Source: Perilla frutescens
Lineage: Eukaryota; Streptophyta; Magnoliopsida; Lamiales; Lamiaceae
NCBI GenBank assembly: GCA_026008535.1
Contig: BRKX01000015.1
Span: 20,171,501 to 20,235,500, forward strand
Direction: 5' to 3'
DNA length: 64,000 nucleotides
Shown here piece by piece: positions 23,065-34,744 of the stretch; the first letter of the stretch is position 1, and each line of letters opens with the position of its first letter. A model generated the notes under the pieces. It saw only the letters and a list, made by a program, of their open reading frames with translations. It had not been told where the DNA came from and did not search any database. The translations under genes and the position numbers were made by a program.

Positions 23065-24741
23065 TGTTAGGAAAAACTATCAAGGAACCCCTAGATGAGG
23101 TTTTGATGGGATGTCAAAATTATTTGTGAGAAACCGACTAAAATTCAAGTTGCAGATTGGAGCTGATTAATCCAGGGCATCATCAAAAAGGATATCAAGC
23201 AAAGTCAAAGTCAACCAATCAAGAGTATGGTCTGCAAGTTGAAGGATACGTCATCCAGTCAGAAGTCAACTGAACTGAGAAGTCAAGAAGTTGAACAGTC
23301 GAAACGAACTGACAACTAAGTCAGCTAAGCTCAGGGAGAAAAGAGTCAACTAAGGGAACTGATAAGAGATCAGTTTAGACTGAAGACTGGAAGTATCCAA
23401 CCGATGACCAACTGGAGCAATAGCCAAACTCAGCTGACGAGCTCAGAACTGCCAACTGGAGCAATAGCCAAACTCAGCTGACAAGCTCAAAACTGCCAAC
23501 TGGAGCAATAGCCAAACTTAGCTTATGAGCTCAAAACTGCCAACTGGAGCAATAGCCAAACTCAGCTGATGAGCTCAAAACTGCCAACTGGAACAACAAC
23601 CAAACTCAGCTGACGAGCTCAAAACTGCCAACTGGAGCAACAGCCAAACTCAGCTGACGAACTCAAAACTGCCAACTGGAGCAATAGTCAAACTCAGCTG
23701 ACAAGTCCAGAACTGTCAACTGGAACTCAAAGCTGCCAAGAAAACTGAAGCCAGAGAACCTTGGAGGTTATTGCTCAAACTGCCGAATCTTGGAATAAAT
23801 GCTTCAACAAAGATCATGGAATTAAATATCCAATAAAGATCGATTGGCAGAGTAACGGCTACTTCAAACCAAAAGCTCCAAGCGATCATTCTCCATTGAT
23901 GAGCCAACAGGGCCACCGATCAATGGACAATGGAACTCAACGGTCATAAAATCACTCCTCTATAAAAGACGAGTGAATCAGAGTTTAAAATAACTCTCAA
24001 CACTGAACTCTCTCAAGAAGAGCCAAGAAGAATCCTTCGCCTACACAACTTTCGCATATACAAGCAAGAGTTTTTTTTTCTCCCTCCCACTCAAACTCAG
24101 GTTCAGCGTTTCTTAGAAACTGCGAGAGTTCAACTGAGAAGAAGAAATTCACAGAGTCAAGATAATCAACCAGCTGTTGACAATCTAGCCAGGGCAGTCT
24201 TCTCAATTTCAGCTACACAACGATCAACTACTCAGCTCAATTGAAGGAGCATATCAGTTGATAACCCCTGTTCAAGACTAACCTCTTGAAGATCGAAAGA
24301 GATCTAAAACCTTGTAAAGACGACAACAACACCTACCTTCCTAGCGAGCAGTTAGGGACTTCAAGTGTGAGCCGTCGACCCGCTGAGGTAGCGAGCAGTT
24401 ACCAGGTTCAGCCAACTGTCCTTCATTGTATAATTTGTAAAGAAACTCAAGTTATATAGTGAAGTTGCCCTTCTGCGGAAGGAAGAGAGGACGTAGAAGT
24501 TTGAGACGTCGAACCTCTATAAATTGCTTGTGTGTTGTACCATTTTGATTATTGCATATCTTTGAACTGCACACAATATCACACAAGCCGCACTTAAACT
24601 GTCTTAACTGTTAAATAAGTTTGTGCATAGATAAGTTTCATTAAGCGAGTCAAAGGGCCCTATCATTCCGCATTCGAAGCAAAAGTTTTAATCAGTTTAT
24701 TCACCCCCTCTAAACTGATATCGACTCGCCCGCGACCAACA
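23065..24741 (+). mobile_element. Solo LTR (family A)
   Basis: A 1677-bp segment starts TGTTAGG and ends CCAACA. The same five bases, GTTTC, flank it at 23060-23064 and 24742-24746. It is related, in reverse orientation, to the LTR at 55576-57340: both carry a 'TTTATTCACCCCCTCTAAACTG'-like end and a TACGTCC...CTTCCG patch. There is no internal domain, so it is a recombination product of a complete element. Small frames within it (23716-24206) are not genes. Confidence 0.9.
23407..23722 (+). repeat. 44-bp minisatellite inside the solo LTR
   Basis: About seven head-to-tail copies with period 44 (for example, GCCAACTGGA starts at 23451 and again at 23495). Units differ at one to four positions (GACGAGCTC, GACAAGCTC, TATGAGCTC). 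The related LTR at 55.6 kb lacks this clear array. Confidence 0.9.
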
Positions 24742-24746
24742 GTTTC

Positions 24747-25506
24747 TTCTTATTTTAAGGGAGAAGGTTGAACGTAAAATCCAGAGGTGCTGTAGTAACT
24801 ATATTCTATATACGTGGACGTCATCACAGATGCCGTAAGCCCGTAATCAAATAGAAGATTATAATTTATGGCAATTATTTCAGCAAAAAATAACAAATGT
24901 GCAATTATTAAATACTCTAACATGTTCCACTATGAAATAACAAATTAAGACGTGCAAGACAATATAGCTTTGTTATATATAATATAATATACATACAAAG
25001 TTTATACTTAATCACAACCAATTTCTGAAACGTAATCGACACAGAAATTTCTTGGAAGCTTCTTGTTTCTTTCATATTTAATCCGAGTAATTTCGAGGAA
25101 AGTTCAGCAATACTTTCCACATCATTCCATGTTTCTTTCAGTCGGTTTAATTTGATTGGATAATTGGATTGGCCCTCTATCGCAAGACTGCATGCATTTT
25201 TATTCACACACAAATTAACTTATTATTGTAAAATTATTCCACACCAAGTCAATTTTAAATTCGTAAATGAGATCTTCAGTCTAGCATCTGGAACATATAT
25301 AATTAAATATAATATAGCTAGTTTAACTCCAATGCAAGGAACGGAGATTATATTATTTGTATATGTTGTATTTGTACGCGAATTGAAGTACATTATTATT
25401 CATTTATGGATATATACATGTTCACATTTATCTTTCGCCACATTCAGTCACACTATACTTAATGTCGTCCTACTATATAGAGTATCTTTAAGAATAATGC
25501 TAGTCT
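24747..25506. other. No gene seen
   Basis: AT-rich. Open frames on both strands (24917-25213 -, 25164-25511 +) overlap each other and have no recognisable domain or splice support. Confidence 0.5.
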
Positions 25507-25889
25507 GCTAGATTCTGGCTAGCCATAATCTAATTTTTTTATGATTAATAAAACTGTATTATTAATTAATAAATTAATTATGTTAATTATTAAATGTTAT
25601 CTTTTTACTATATCATCCTTCTGTCATGAAATTAGTGATTTGTAATTAATTGTTAAAATCACTGCAGAAGCGGATCGGAAGAAAGGGGCGCAGCTTCATC
25701 TTCTTTCTTTTCTTCACTTCTTTATTTTTTTTTCCATCTTCGATTTCTTCTGAATTGAAGCGCATATAGAGTTGTCCTAATTATTATGGAGGGCATCAAT
25801 GTAAATTTATTGAATAATTAATATTTTATTAATTAAATTAATTAATTATTAAAAATAATAAAAGATTCTGGCTGGCCAGAATCTGACTG
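25507..25889. mobile_element. MITE with palindromic termini
   Basis: Ends are AGATTCTGGCTAGCCATAATCT (25510-25531) and AGATTCTGGCTGGCCAGAATCT (25863-25884). Each is nearly self-complementary and they are inverted relative to each other. The AT-rich interior of about 330 bp has a short GC-richer patch (25665-25700) and no coding capacity. Target duplication is not resolved. Confidence 0.6.
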
Positions 25890-26178
25890 AAAATCACTAC
25901 TCTTTTTTTAAATAAAAAATGAAACACAATTTAGGGCGAGTAATTTGATTGCTTTCACATGTGGATGTGGTCCATTTAATTTCACATTGCCCCAAGAGGA
26001 AGAGACACTTTCTTAACAACCCCTTGTAGCTAATTTACACAAAAATTTCCTCGAAATTTTCCGGAAGCAAAGAGAAAGTTTCCTAAATATATTAAATTGC
26101 TTTTTTCACACCACACGACACTTTTGACAAATTAATGACACCTCATCCAACTTCAAACATAAGCCAACACTCCATGTT

Positions 26179-26186
26179 TATAAATA
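26179..26186 (+). promoter_or_regulatory. TATA box of the calmodulin-like gene
   Basis: TATAAATA lies 72 bases upstream of the ATG at 26258. It also argues against the longer open frame that begins upstream at 26135, before this box. Confidence 0.6.
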
Positions 26187-26257
26187 CAACCCAAAACTTA
26201 GCATCATCATATACAGAGCCAAAAAAAGAAAAAGAAAAAAAAAATTCAGTCTCACAA

Positions 26258-26842
26258 ATGGAGTTGACACTGGCAAACATTATTTCAAATTTGCTGGTTT
26301 TCGGGTTTAAGAGTTTTCTCACGGACATTGATGATTTTTTTTCAAGAGTCCATTTTTTCCTCCACGATTTTCCAAATATTTTTTCAACGAAATGGAATAT
26401 TTTTTGGGGGGGAATGCAAAAATCGAACGCCACATCATCACTCCACTGCTGTAGAGAAACTTGTGCGGATGAAAAGGTTAGAATGGGCGTTGCTGAAATC
26501 AATTTGATGTTGAATAGAGTGGGGATAGTGGGATTGGATGATTGTGAGAATAAGAGTAATATAGATGAAGAAGATTTGTTGGCATTGTTTGATGAGGAAG
26601 AGCCTAGTTTCGATGAAATCAAGGAAACTTTTAAGGTGTTCGATGTAAATGAGGATGGCTTCATAGATGCTGCAGAGTTGCAAAGAGTTGTTCTTAGCTT
26701 AGGTATGAAGGAAGAAGGTTGCAGTTTGGATGAATGTAAGAGAATGATCAACCATTTTGATGGCAATGGAGATGGCTTCATTGACTTCCAAGAGTTTCTC
26801 AAATTCATGGACAAATGCCTCTCCGCTGAGCCATGCCCATGA
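26258..26842 (+). CDS. Calmodulin-like protein, CML45/46/47 type
   Basis: An intronless gene of 194 residues. The ATG at 26258 was chosen over the in-frame one at 26135 because a TATA box sits between them and the N-terminus then begins MELTLANIISNLLVFGF, as in the CML45-47 group. The N-terminal half is hydrophobic and aromatic (about residues 5-50, a possible membrane-associating segment). Two canonical EF-hand loops follow: D129-E140 (DVNEDGFIDAAE) and D168-E179 (DGNGDGFIDFQE), both with all calcium-ligand positions filled. An acidic linker (NIDEEDLLALFDEEEP) precedes the pair. Known: such proteins are calcium sensors, often induced in stress and defence. The partner is unknown. The second frame on the opposite strand is a shadow. 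Confidence 0.9.
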   Translation: MELTLANIISNLLVFGFKSFLTDIDDFFSRVHFFLHDFPNIFSTKWNIFWGGMQKSNATSSLHCCRETCADEKVRMGVAEINLMLNRVGIVGLDDCENKSNIDEEDLLALFDEEEPSFDEIKETFKVFDVNEDGFIDAAELQRVVLSLGMKEEGCSLDECKRMINHFDGNGDGFIDFQEFLKFMDKCLSAEPCP

Positions 26843-27276
26843 CTACGTACTACTACCTATGTATGTGTGTGTGTGTGTGGTCGTGGTACCCCCATATTGT
26901 TTCATCTCGTTTTTCTTTTTATTATTATATTTTTTTTTTTTTTTGTGTTATTAAAATATCACGTTAAGTCCAATCTAATATTTGATCTTGAATGTGATAT
27001 ATATACAATTAATTAAGTGGTAACAAAATTAATATAAAAAAAATTGAGATGGCTCGTATTATATCTAATGGACAAATAGATAAATGAAGGGATATTACTC
27101 GTTTGTTATGGTCTTATAGGTTGTGCTCGAGCGTAATTTATTGATTTCACGAATGTAATTCAGCCAACACAAACTTTTCTAAATATATATTTGAAATTTC
27201 CGTAAAAATAAATTATTTCATTCAAAAAATATAATAGTCACTAGATTACACCAAATAATCTTAACTAGATAAACTT
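26843..27276. other. 3' flank of the calmodulin-like gene; no further gene
   Basis: A (GT)n run at 26862-26878 and a T-rich stretch at 26925-26944 follow the stop codon. The rest is AT-rich. Confidence 0.5.
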
Positions 27277-27290
27277 ATCACTAATTAGTT

Positions 27291-27393
27291 CCGGTGGGGA
27301 TTGACCTGGTGGTGGAATGAGATTGCTTGAAGATCAAAGGTCACGAGTTCGAATCTCCTCAATACCACAGGTCGGGTGTGTGAGTTAAAAAAA
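27291..27393 (+). mobile_element. Short tRNA-derived SINE
   Basis: An A-box-like TGACCTGGTGGTGG and a B-box GAGTTCGAATCTC are followed by a short body and an A-tail. The flanking 14-bp repeat ATCACTAATTAGTT / ATCACTAATTAATT (27277-27290 and 27394-27407) is the target duplication. Only about 103 bp long; its head resembles the SINEs at 12.2 and 52.4 kb. Confidence 0.85.
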
Positions 27394-27764
27394 ATCACTA
27401 ATTAATTCAAAAAATAAAAATTAAATAATATTTTTATTTTATTTTTTTATCACTGACAAGTCTAACCACTGTGTCAAATTGAAATCGAACCCAGATCCGA
27501 TTAAGCTTAGTGGCTCACTTAATTATACCGTATAATTATAACATTAACGTATGTGTTTAGTGTTATGGACTAGAATTTGCTCCTCTCTGCAGGCAGGCCC
27601 ATCATAAATAATAATCTCCTGTTTTCAACACTATTATATATGTTTCGGTAAATTCAATCGTCCCTCATGTTTGCATAATGATTTTGAAATGATATTTCTT
27701 TTAAAATCCATGTGGAAACTCAAAAATGTGCGTTTAAACTTTTTTTTTCTGAATATGTTCCCGA

Positions 27765-27765
<1 letters not shown>

Positions 27766-27837
<72 letters not shown>
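27766..27837 (+). repeat. (ATT)n microsatellite
   Basis: About 23 uninterrupted ATT repeats. Confidence 0.95.
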
Positions 27838-28293
27838 TTAAACGATATCATAACAGTTTTGTAAAATTATATTTTCACTTCGAAAATAAATGACATATCT
27901 TTTATACTGCCAAATGAAATTTTAGGAAATATTACAATATATCTATTTAGGAATTTTTTAATATAAAATATATGAATTTTTTACATTGAATAATATTCCA
28001 GTGGTCCTAATTACCCACTTAGCGACTTTTTCTTCCATGAAACTTACAATATTTATATTTTACAAATAATATTTGATTTGAGAGTGGCCACAACTTGAAA
28101 ATTTTATAAAATGTATGTGTCAACTTAAATATGATTTTGATTTTGAAACTTAGCCCAAAAATGTTACCGTTGACCGCGCGATTCCATTGAATTGCAGAAT
28201 ACCAATTACTCAGCCTAGAAATAATTAATTAGGATAACCTTTTATATATGGTCCATTTTTAAATAAGCGATTATGATTCGTTAAGACGCTATT
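27838..28293. other. No gene seen
   Basis: AT-rich intergenic sequence with no supported open frame. Confidence 0.6.
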
Positions 28294-28302
28294 TTTTTTT
28301 AA

Positions 28303-28697
28303 GGGGTATTATCAGATTTTAGCCCAACCTTTCAAGTAATTTACAAAAATGTTCTGAACTTTTATAAATAATAATTTAATACCTAACCTTTTGAATATAC
28401 AACAAATCTGGCTTGAAATTAATTTTTGAGCATTTTAGTTGCCATTGTATATCTTTTTTTTGAATTTTTTATACTGGCGTGGAAAATACTTATACCATGT
28501 CAATTGATCAAATAAAATTATATTTCACTCTAGAAAGTATGTAAAAAGATATATATTGGGGATTAAAAGCCCGAAAATTAATTCCGGGTTAAATTTGTTA
28601 TAAATTCAAAAGGTCGGGTATTAAATTGTTGTTTATAAAAATTCAGGACATTTATGTGAATTACTTAAAAGGTCGGGCTAAAATCTGATAATACCCC
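28303..28697. mobile_element. Long-TIR Mutator-type MITE, copy 1
   Basis: GGGGTATTATCAG...CTGATAATACCCC with inverted arms of roughly 150 bp each, flanked by a perfect 9-bp duplication TTTTTTTAA (28294-28302 and 28698-28706). The 9-bp target size points to Mutator. The same family recurs inverted at 31859-32253. No coding capacity. Confidence 0.9.
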
Positions 28698-28706
28698 TTT
28701 TTTTAA

Positions 28707-29045
28707 TGATTAGGAAGGGAGACCGCTACGACCATCCTAGACTATTTAATTTGTTGTGAAGAAGTTGTTGTTATTATTATTATAAATTCAATCAAAATAA
28801 AATGTAGTAGCTAGCAGAGAGAGAGAGTGGGGCAACAAATTAAGAAAGTTGGATTTGAAGAGAGCGAAGTTGCAAGAAAAAGAAAGTTAAGAGCGTAAGA
28901 ATTAGTTACTGGTAGGCAGGTAGCTTTTGAAATATGAATTGAGCAAACAAAAATGCAATGCATTAGTGTTTACTGTTTAGTAGTAGGCTGAGTGGTGTGA
29001 GTGTGAGTGAGGTTAGCATGAATGACATAAACGGTGGTGACAGTT
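28707..29045. other. 3' flank of the R2R3-MYB gene
   Basis: No open frame is supported. A GA-rich tract lies at 28815-28828. Confidence 0.5.
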
Positions 29046-30224
29046 TTACACACCTCCTACGCCGAGAAAGTCTATAAACGGTGCCTCAATCCTGTCCTCC
29101 GCAACCCCCGTGGACTCTGCCCAATCATATCGAGACACGTGGATCGGATTGGGATCACCCCATTGGACCCTTGTCTCCTTCCAAATGCTCGTCATCTCGC
29201 CACAAGGAACCCCTGCCAAAATTAAAAGGAAAACTCAAATAAAAATAAAAAAAGATTGATTAATTAATTATGTTGTAAAATAGAAGAAACCTGGAAAGAA
29301 AGCATGGGATGCTGCTTGTGGTGGCCAAGAAGCAGGAGTAGGGTAGAGAATGGAAGGAAACGGCATTTGGGTTTTGGGAAGATCGTCTTCTTCTGCCCTT
29401 TTGAAAAGGAATTGTCCCATCTTCCTCCGCCGATAAGCACTCGATTGCTCTCTGTATTTTCTCGCCATCACTACATGCCAGTGATTCTTCACTGCATTGT
29501 CTGTTCTTCCCGGAAACAACCGCGCAATCATCGCCCATTTGTTGCCGTACAGTCTGTGCGCCGCCATTAATCTCTCTTCCTCTTCCTCGCTGAATGCCCT
29601 TCTGTTAATTCTCGGGTCCAGCTGATTAAACCACCTCAATCTGCAGCTTTTACCTTCAAATTCAAATCAATATGTATGATCAGACATTTAATACTTGACA
29701 CTAGCTAGAGATATATTATTATTTAATTAATTACCTGATCTTCCTTCCAACTTCTCTGCAATCAGATTCCAGTTCTGTGGGCCGTAAATGGCGACGAGTT
29801 CTTTGAGCTTCGTATCTTCGGCGGGGCGCCAATGGCCCCTCGCGCAAAGCTTCGAATCCTTCCCGGTGATGGATCCATGCATGTCGGAATAATCTTGATC
29901 TACTTCTTCATTGTTTAACGATGCATTAAGATCAATCATGCTCGCGTCATTAATGTTTTCTCCCAAGAAATGATCGCCGGAATCAGACCCCTCCTTTCTT
30001 CCTCCACCAGCGTTATAGTTACGCGTTCCCTTCGAGTAAGAAATACCCCAGCCGCTGACGCCGAGGCTTTCCGCCGTCGGAAATCCCACATTCCCGTTTA
30101 TATACAGACTTCTCAAGTCCGGAAACACCATTGAAGAAGAGCAAGATGATGTTACCACTGAAGATGATACCCCGTTTCTGTTGTTTGCCACACCATATAT
30201 AACGCTACAACTCTCGCTGCCCAT
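29046..30224 (-). CDS. R2R3-MYB transcription factor, subgroup 21 (LOF1/LOF2-MYB105/117-like)
   Basis: Three exons join in frame to 339 residues: 30224-29735, 29653-29291 and 29212-29046, with GT-AG introns. R2 spans about residues 128-177 with W132, W152 and W171, beginning ARGHWRPAEDTKLKELVA. R3 spans about 180-228 with W203 and W222, including RRAFSEEEEERLMAAHRLYG and GRTDNAVKNHWHVVMARKYR. The last exon is short and ends FIDFLGVGGV, matching the C-terminal FxDFLG motif of this subgroup. That match is why the protein is not ended at the stop just after the intron donor (29268). The 125-residue N-terminus is Ser- and Gly-rich with a DLNASL patch. Known: subgroup 21 MYBs act in the nucleus in organ-boundary formation and secondary-wall control. 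The exact orthologue is not fixed. Confidence 0.9.
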
Positions 30225-30607
30225 TCTTAAATATATAATTTTTTTTATATATATAAACACACACCCCCCCAATTTATTCTCTCTCTCTCTCTCTTAATTT
30301 CTGACAAAACAAACGGGACTGCTACAGTAGATCTGTTGCACGGTCAGGATCATCTTTGACGAGCTATGGTGAGAGCCAGTGAAAATATTTTGGGAAGAAG
30401 AAGAAGTAGAAGAGAGATGGAGAAATAGAAAATGGTGAGTGGATTTTGGGGAGCAGAAGAAAATAAATAGCAGAAAATCAATTAATTAATTAAATTGAAA
30501 CAGAAAGGAGTTTAGATTAGATATATAGGCTGCTTCTGCTGTAGCAGCTGATGATGATGATATATAACCTTTTCACTTCTCTTGGGGTAAAGTATTGTGC
30601 CTTTCTA

Positions 30608-30642
<35 letters not shown>

Positions 30643-31849
30643 TTCCATCCACATTACTCAATCAATTATTTACAACGTAATTACAGTACATTTTTAGATA
30701 TAAATGGAGTTGATTTTTGTATTTAATCTCCATTAGTTTTTTAATAAGTAAAAATAAAAGTGAAGTGGCATAGGGATTGATGGAGTATTAAAAAAGAATA
30801 TTTGAAGCAGGGTAATTATTAAAAGGAAAATTAACTGAGTGAGTGAAAAAAGGTAGGGTTTTTAGAGGGGTTTAGTTTAGGCTGTCTCCCTCAACATTAA
30901 TTAATGAGTAGAAAGAATCCAACATCAACGTCATGTCTGCTTCTTAATTTGCTTCATCATTTCTACACACACTTCCTGTAGTACTCCTTTGTACTACTTT
31001 TAATTATACGTTCGAAAATAAGTAAATCTATTTCGCTATATGTATTTTAAATTTGTGCTTATATATATATAAACATAAGAAGATAAATATTGAACGAACA
31101 TATACATATATATATATATACATGTATGTATATCAAACTCCCAGACGCGTATATGTCACTCTGCACAAATACAGTTGCTTTAACTTATGCCCCTCTATCC
31201 CTATCAGTCCATATCTCGTGTATATGTGATCCTCTCTGTAAAAAGATTTTAATTGCATCATATGTGATAATGACTGCATTTATTTTTGCAGTAAATTTTA
31301 GTGTACAAAAGATTTCACTTCAGCCCCCAAGAATGATAATATTAGAAAATTAAATTGACATTTACGTGTTAGCTAGGACTATTACGTGTAATTTTGAAGA
31401 ATTTGAAATTTAATTTGTTTTGTATATAAATTAATAATATAAGATACAGTAATATTGTTCTTTTAGGTCGTTTCTGGGATTAACACATAATAACATACAC
31501 GTGGTATAATTAGATTAAGTAATAAAAATTCTAATTACATAGATGGAAGATATCTATTTGTATATTTGTACTTCCAATTTGAGTTTTGAGTTGACTGGAC
31601 ATTAAATTTGTAAAATTAAAACTTGAATATTAAATATGAATACTTTCATGTAGGTATGTATGTATATGAAGAAAAGAAGAAGAGGAAATGTCATAGAAAA
31701 CTACTGTTGATGGTCTGACCCATCATCCTGTTAGCATATCCTACATGCATAGGTTTCAACCCCCTCTTTGCAAATGTATTGTCAGTACTGTACATCTTGT
31801 CTTACCAATTAAATTTCAACTCTTACTATATTACATGCTATTCTTATTA
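30225..31849. other. Upstream region of the MYB gene; no other gene
   Basis: A CT-rich leader (30278-30293) and a TATA-like TTTATATATATAAA (30243-30256, either strand) lie just upstream of the start. A (TA)n tract is at 30611-30640. The 87-codon frame at 31090-31353 has no recognisable domain. Confidence 0.5.
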
Positions 31850-31858
31850 TTATTATTA

Positions 31859-32253
31859 GGGGTATTATGAGAATTTAGGATGACCTTTTAAGTAATTTAC
31901 ATAAATGTCCTTAATTTTTATAAATAACAATTTAATACTTGACCTTTTGAATTTATAACAAATCTAATCTGGAATTAATTTTCGGGCTTTTAATCCACAA
32001 CGTATATCTTTTTACATATGGTCTAGAGTGAAATATAATTTTATTTGATCAATTGACGTGGCACAAGTATTTTCCACGCCAGTAAAAAAATTCGAAAAAA
32101 AAAAATATACGATGGCAACTAAAAGCTCAAAAATTAATTCTATGCTAGATTTGTTGTATATTCAAAAGGTCAGGTATTAAATTATTATTTATAAAAGTTC
32201 AGGACATTTTTGTGAATTACTTGAAAGATCGGGCTAAAATCTGATAATACCCC
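31859..32253. mobile_element. Long-TIR Mutator-type MITE, copy 2 (inverted relative to copy 1)
   Basis: Same family and nearly the same length as 28303-28697, but its interior runs in the opposite direction (GACGTGGCACAAGTATTTTCC here, reverse complement there). Flanked by a perfect 9-bp duplication TTATTATTA (31850-31858 and 32254-32262), so it landed in an ATT microsatellite. Confidence 0.9.
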
Positions 32254-32285
<32 letters not shown>

Positions 32286-32436
32286 GTTGTTGTTGTTGTT
32301 GTAAAAATGGAAAAAAGACAGAAAATATCATAAACCTGATGAACTATTTTTCATCTTTTATATTCCATCATATCTCACATTATATCGTTGTAGCTGGTTT
32401 CACTAATATTGTGCACACAACTGCTATATATAATAG

Positions 32437-32478
<42 letters not shown>

Positions 32479-32479
32479 T

Positions 32480-32521
<42 letters not shown>
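32254..32521. repeat. Microsatellite cluster
   Basis: (TTA)n then (TTG)n at 32254-32301, and a compound (CA)n(TA)n(GA)n at 32436-32521. Frames reading through them are artefacts. Confidence 0.9.
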
Positions 32522-32523
<2 letters not shown>

Positions 32524-33184
32524 ATTGCAATGTACCAGTGTACATGAATTTAATTGTAATTAATTTGCTATCAATTAACATATAGTGTTCACTATTTGAA
32601 CCGATATAAGTTTTATTATCGGTCCTTGCAATGCATTTTGGTCAAGAACCTAGCACCAAAGATTAATTGAGAGTAACTACTCCCAATATTCCCTCAAAAA
32701 AAAAAACTACTTCCAATATTGGTAATCCATCATATTTGAATTTTTCGCTCTTTTTTTTAAAATAGAAAAAATGATTTTACAAATGAAAACTCAATAAGCA
32801 CGCTCATTCATTACCATACAAATTTTCACCCAAATCAGAATCGATTTGTTCCATTTATTAATTTTTTTTTTGTTGCGGTTTTTTCTCGTCCCCTGAAACC
32901 CAATCACAGAAGTTTTCATTTAATGTTTGGCAGAAGAGAAGTTGTAGCTGCAAGAATGTACGTACCACGTTTCTACTGAACCTTGCTACATTTTGGTCAA
33001 CAACTTTGAAAACTTAGGGAAAATTTTACTACAACTCAAAAAAAAGAAAAAATTGGACGTGACACCTATTTCCAGTTATTTCACAGCTCCATCCCATTTA
33101 TGTATGTTTTTCTTCCATGGCTTTAAACGAGTTAAATGTGTCTTACTTGTTTTTAATAAAAACAATTATGAACTAAAGATTTTT
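32522..33184. other. No gene seen
   Basis: AT-rich, with several homopolymer runs; no supported open frame. Confidence 0.6.
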
Positions 33185-33425
33185 ACTCCTTCCGTACTGA
33201 TAAGATAGATTTATTTGCTTTTTGGAATCTCCCGATGTATAGGCGGATTTCTATATATATTTAACTAATTTATTAATATATATACACATATTTGATGTAT
33301 AGGCGGATTTCTATATATATTTAACTAATTTATTAATATATATACACATATTTAATATGTTTATATTAAGTATTAATGCATTGTTATTAAAGAAATAAAT
33401 AGGAACATATTAGAAAGTTTTGATT
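33185..33425. mobile_element. Truncated Stowaway-like MITE containing a 60-bp tandem duplication
   Basis: The left end ACTCCTTCCGTACTGATAAGATAG and the interior words (GATGTATAGGCGG, AAAGAAATAAATAG, ATATTAGAAAGTTT) match the outer element at 34745-35313. The right terminus is missing. A 60-bp unit is duplicated almost exactly at 33234-33293 and 33294-33353, indicating a recent slip. Confidence 0.7.
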
Positions 33426-33434
33426 ACGGATATA

Positions 33435-33526
33435 TATTTCTAAATACACCACTAAATTTTTTTTATACACCACTATTAATTAATACAAAAATAATTAATT
33501 GTAAATTTACTCATGTATCCTTATAA

Positions 33527-33588
<62 letters not shown>

Positions 33589-34395
33589 GACTTTCTCTCT
33601 CTACCTAGAACAATGGATTCTTTGAATCGGTGACCATGGCACCATAGACATGAGAACAAGAAAACAACATCTCTATCACCCATTTCCCTACATCCCCCTT
33701 CTTCTTTCTCCCCTGCATTTCTACCTCCCTTTCCCCCTTCTTCTTTCTCCCTTCACCAACTTCATCATCTTGCCAGGATAAGGTCGCCGAAATCTCCAGA
33801 GCCACCAATATTTTCAATTCTCTGTAGATTCATTCGAACTCTAGTAATGCCATTCGAAAAACAAACACCCAACAATAATTTAGAAACCATTTTTCAATTA
33901 CTCAATATAATATGCCATTCGAAAAATGATTTTCAAAACTGTTCATATAGGCTCGGAAATTATTTTTCGAAACCATGATTTGCAACTTCAATCATCTAAA
34001 TTGGTGGAGCAAGAAAGAAGAAGGGGGAATCAATGGCGGCGGTGTATGAAGAAAGACGGGTGGCGGTGACAGATGGTGAAAGACGAGAGTAGAGAGAAAT
34101 ACCCTTTTTCTCATTATGTGTTTTGGAGGAAAGAACCAGGGGTAGCGGGTGGAGGAGGGAGGGGGTGATGGAGATGACAGTGGTGGCGGATGGAAGAGGG
34201 AGGGGGCGGCAGATCGTTGGATTTCTCTCCCTCCACTTTTTATTTTTAAAAAAAATATACTTTTTTATTTACTAATTAAAAAGATTAAAAAAATTAGGCC
34301 AAAGGTTAAAATAAGACTTTTAATCAGATCTGTAAAGAAAAAGTGAAATAAAATGTGGTGTGGTAAGTAAAATTAGTGTATTTAGAAACACCATT
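33435..34395. mobile_element. Non-autonomous TIR element with gene-like GC-rich interior
   Basis: Ends TTTCTAAATACACCACTAAA (about 33447-33466) and TTAGTGTATTTAGAAACACC (about 34373-34392) are inverted copies. The interior holds an (ATA)n array (33526-33589) and purine-rich blocks (34020-34215). Short frames (33605-33817 -, 34149-34346 +) are compositional and lack domains. The superfamily is not determined. Confidence 0.5.
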
Positions 34396-34744
34396 TGATT
34401 AATTATTTTTTTCAATCATTTTTTCTTATTGGGACGGCTTGAATATTTAATTTAGGAATTTGACATAGACTAGAAAACCACCTTAAATTAAGAAATGAGT
34501 TTTATATATAGTTCGTGAATTCAGTGCTTGTCAAGATTTATAAAGTAAATAAGAAGTATGCCCAATTCACATGGTGGAAAATATGTTAAATGACTCATTT
34601 AACCCTTTGTTCGTGTCGTGGCATGAAAAATCACGCATGATTTTATTTTATCAATTGTGGGCTATATTTTTTCTCAATTCATATATACACACCCAATTGT
34701 ATGTAGTAATATGTATATTATCGTGTCGCCTATCGTTAAAAGTG

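Noticed and set aside
23716..24206. Open frames of 62-69 codons
   Set aside because: They lie inside the solo LTR and have no retroelement protein motif.
26143..26814. 223-codon open frame opposite the calmodulin-like gene
   Set aside because: It is the mirror of the EF-hand coding sequence, Ser/Phe-rich, with no domain; the plus strand has canonical EF hands and a TATA box.
29268..29539. Stop codon at 29268 as the true end of the R2R3-MYB
   Set aside because: A donor at 29290 and an in-phase last exon ending FIDFLGVGGV restore the conserved C-terminus of the subgroup.
30603..32521. Microsatellite tracts considered as a possible CRISPR-like or satellite array
   Set aside because: Simple di- and trinucleotide repeats without spacers, in a plant nuclear genome.
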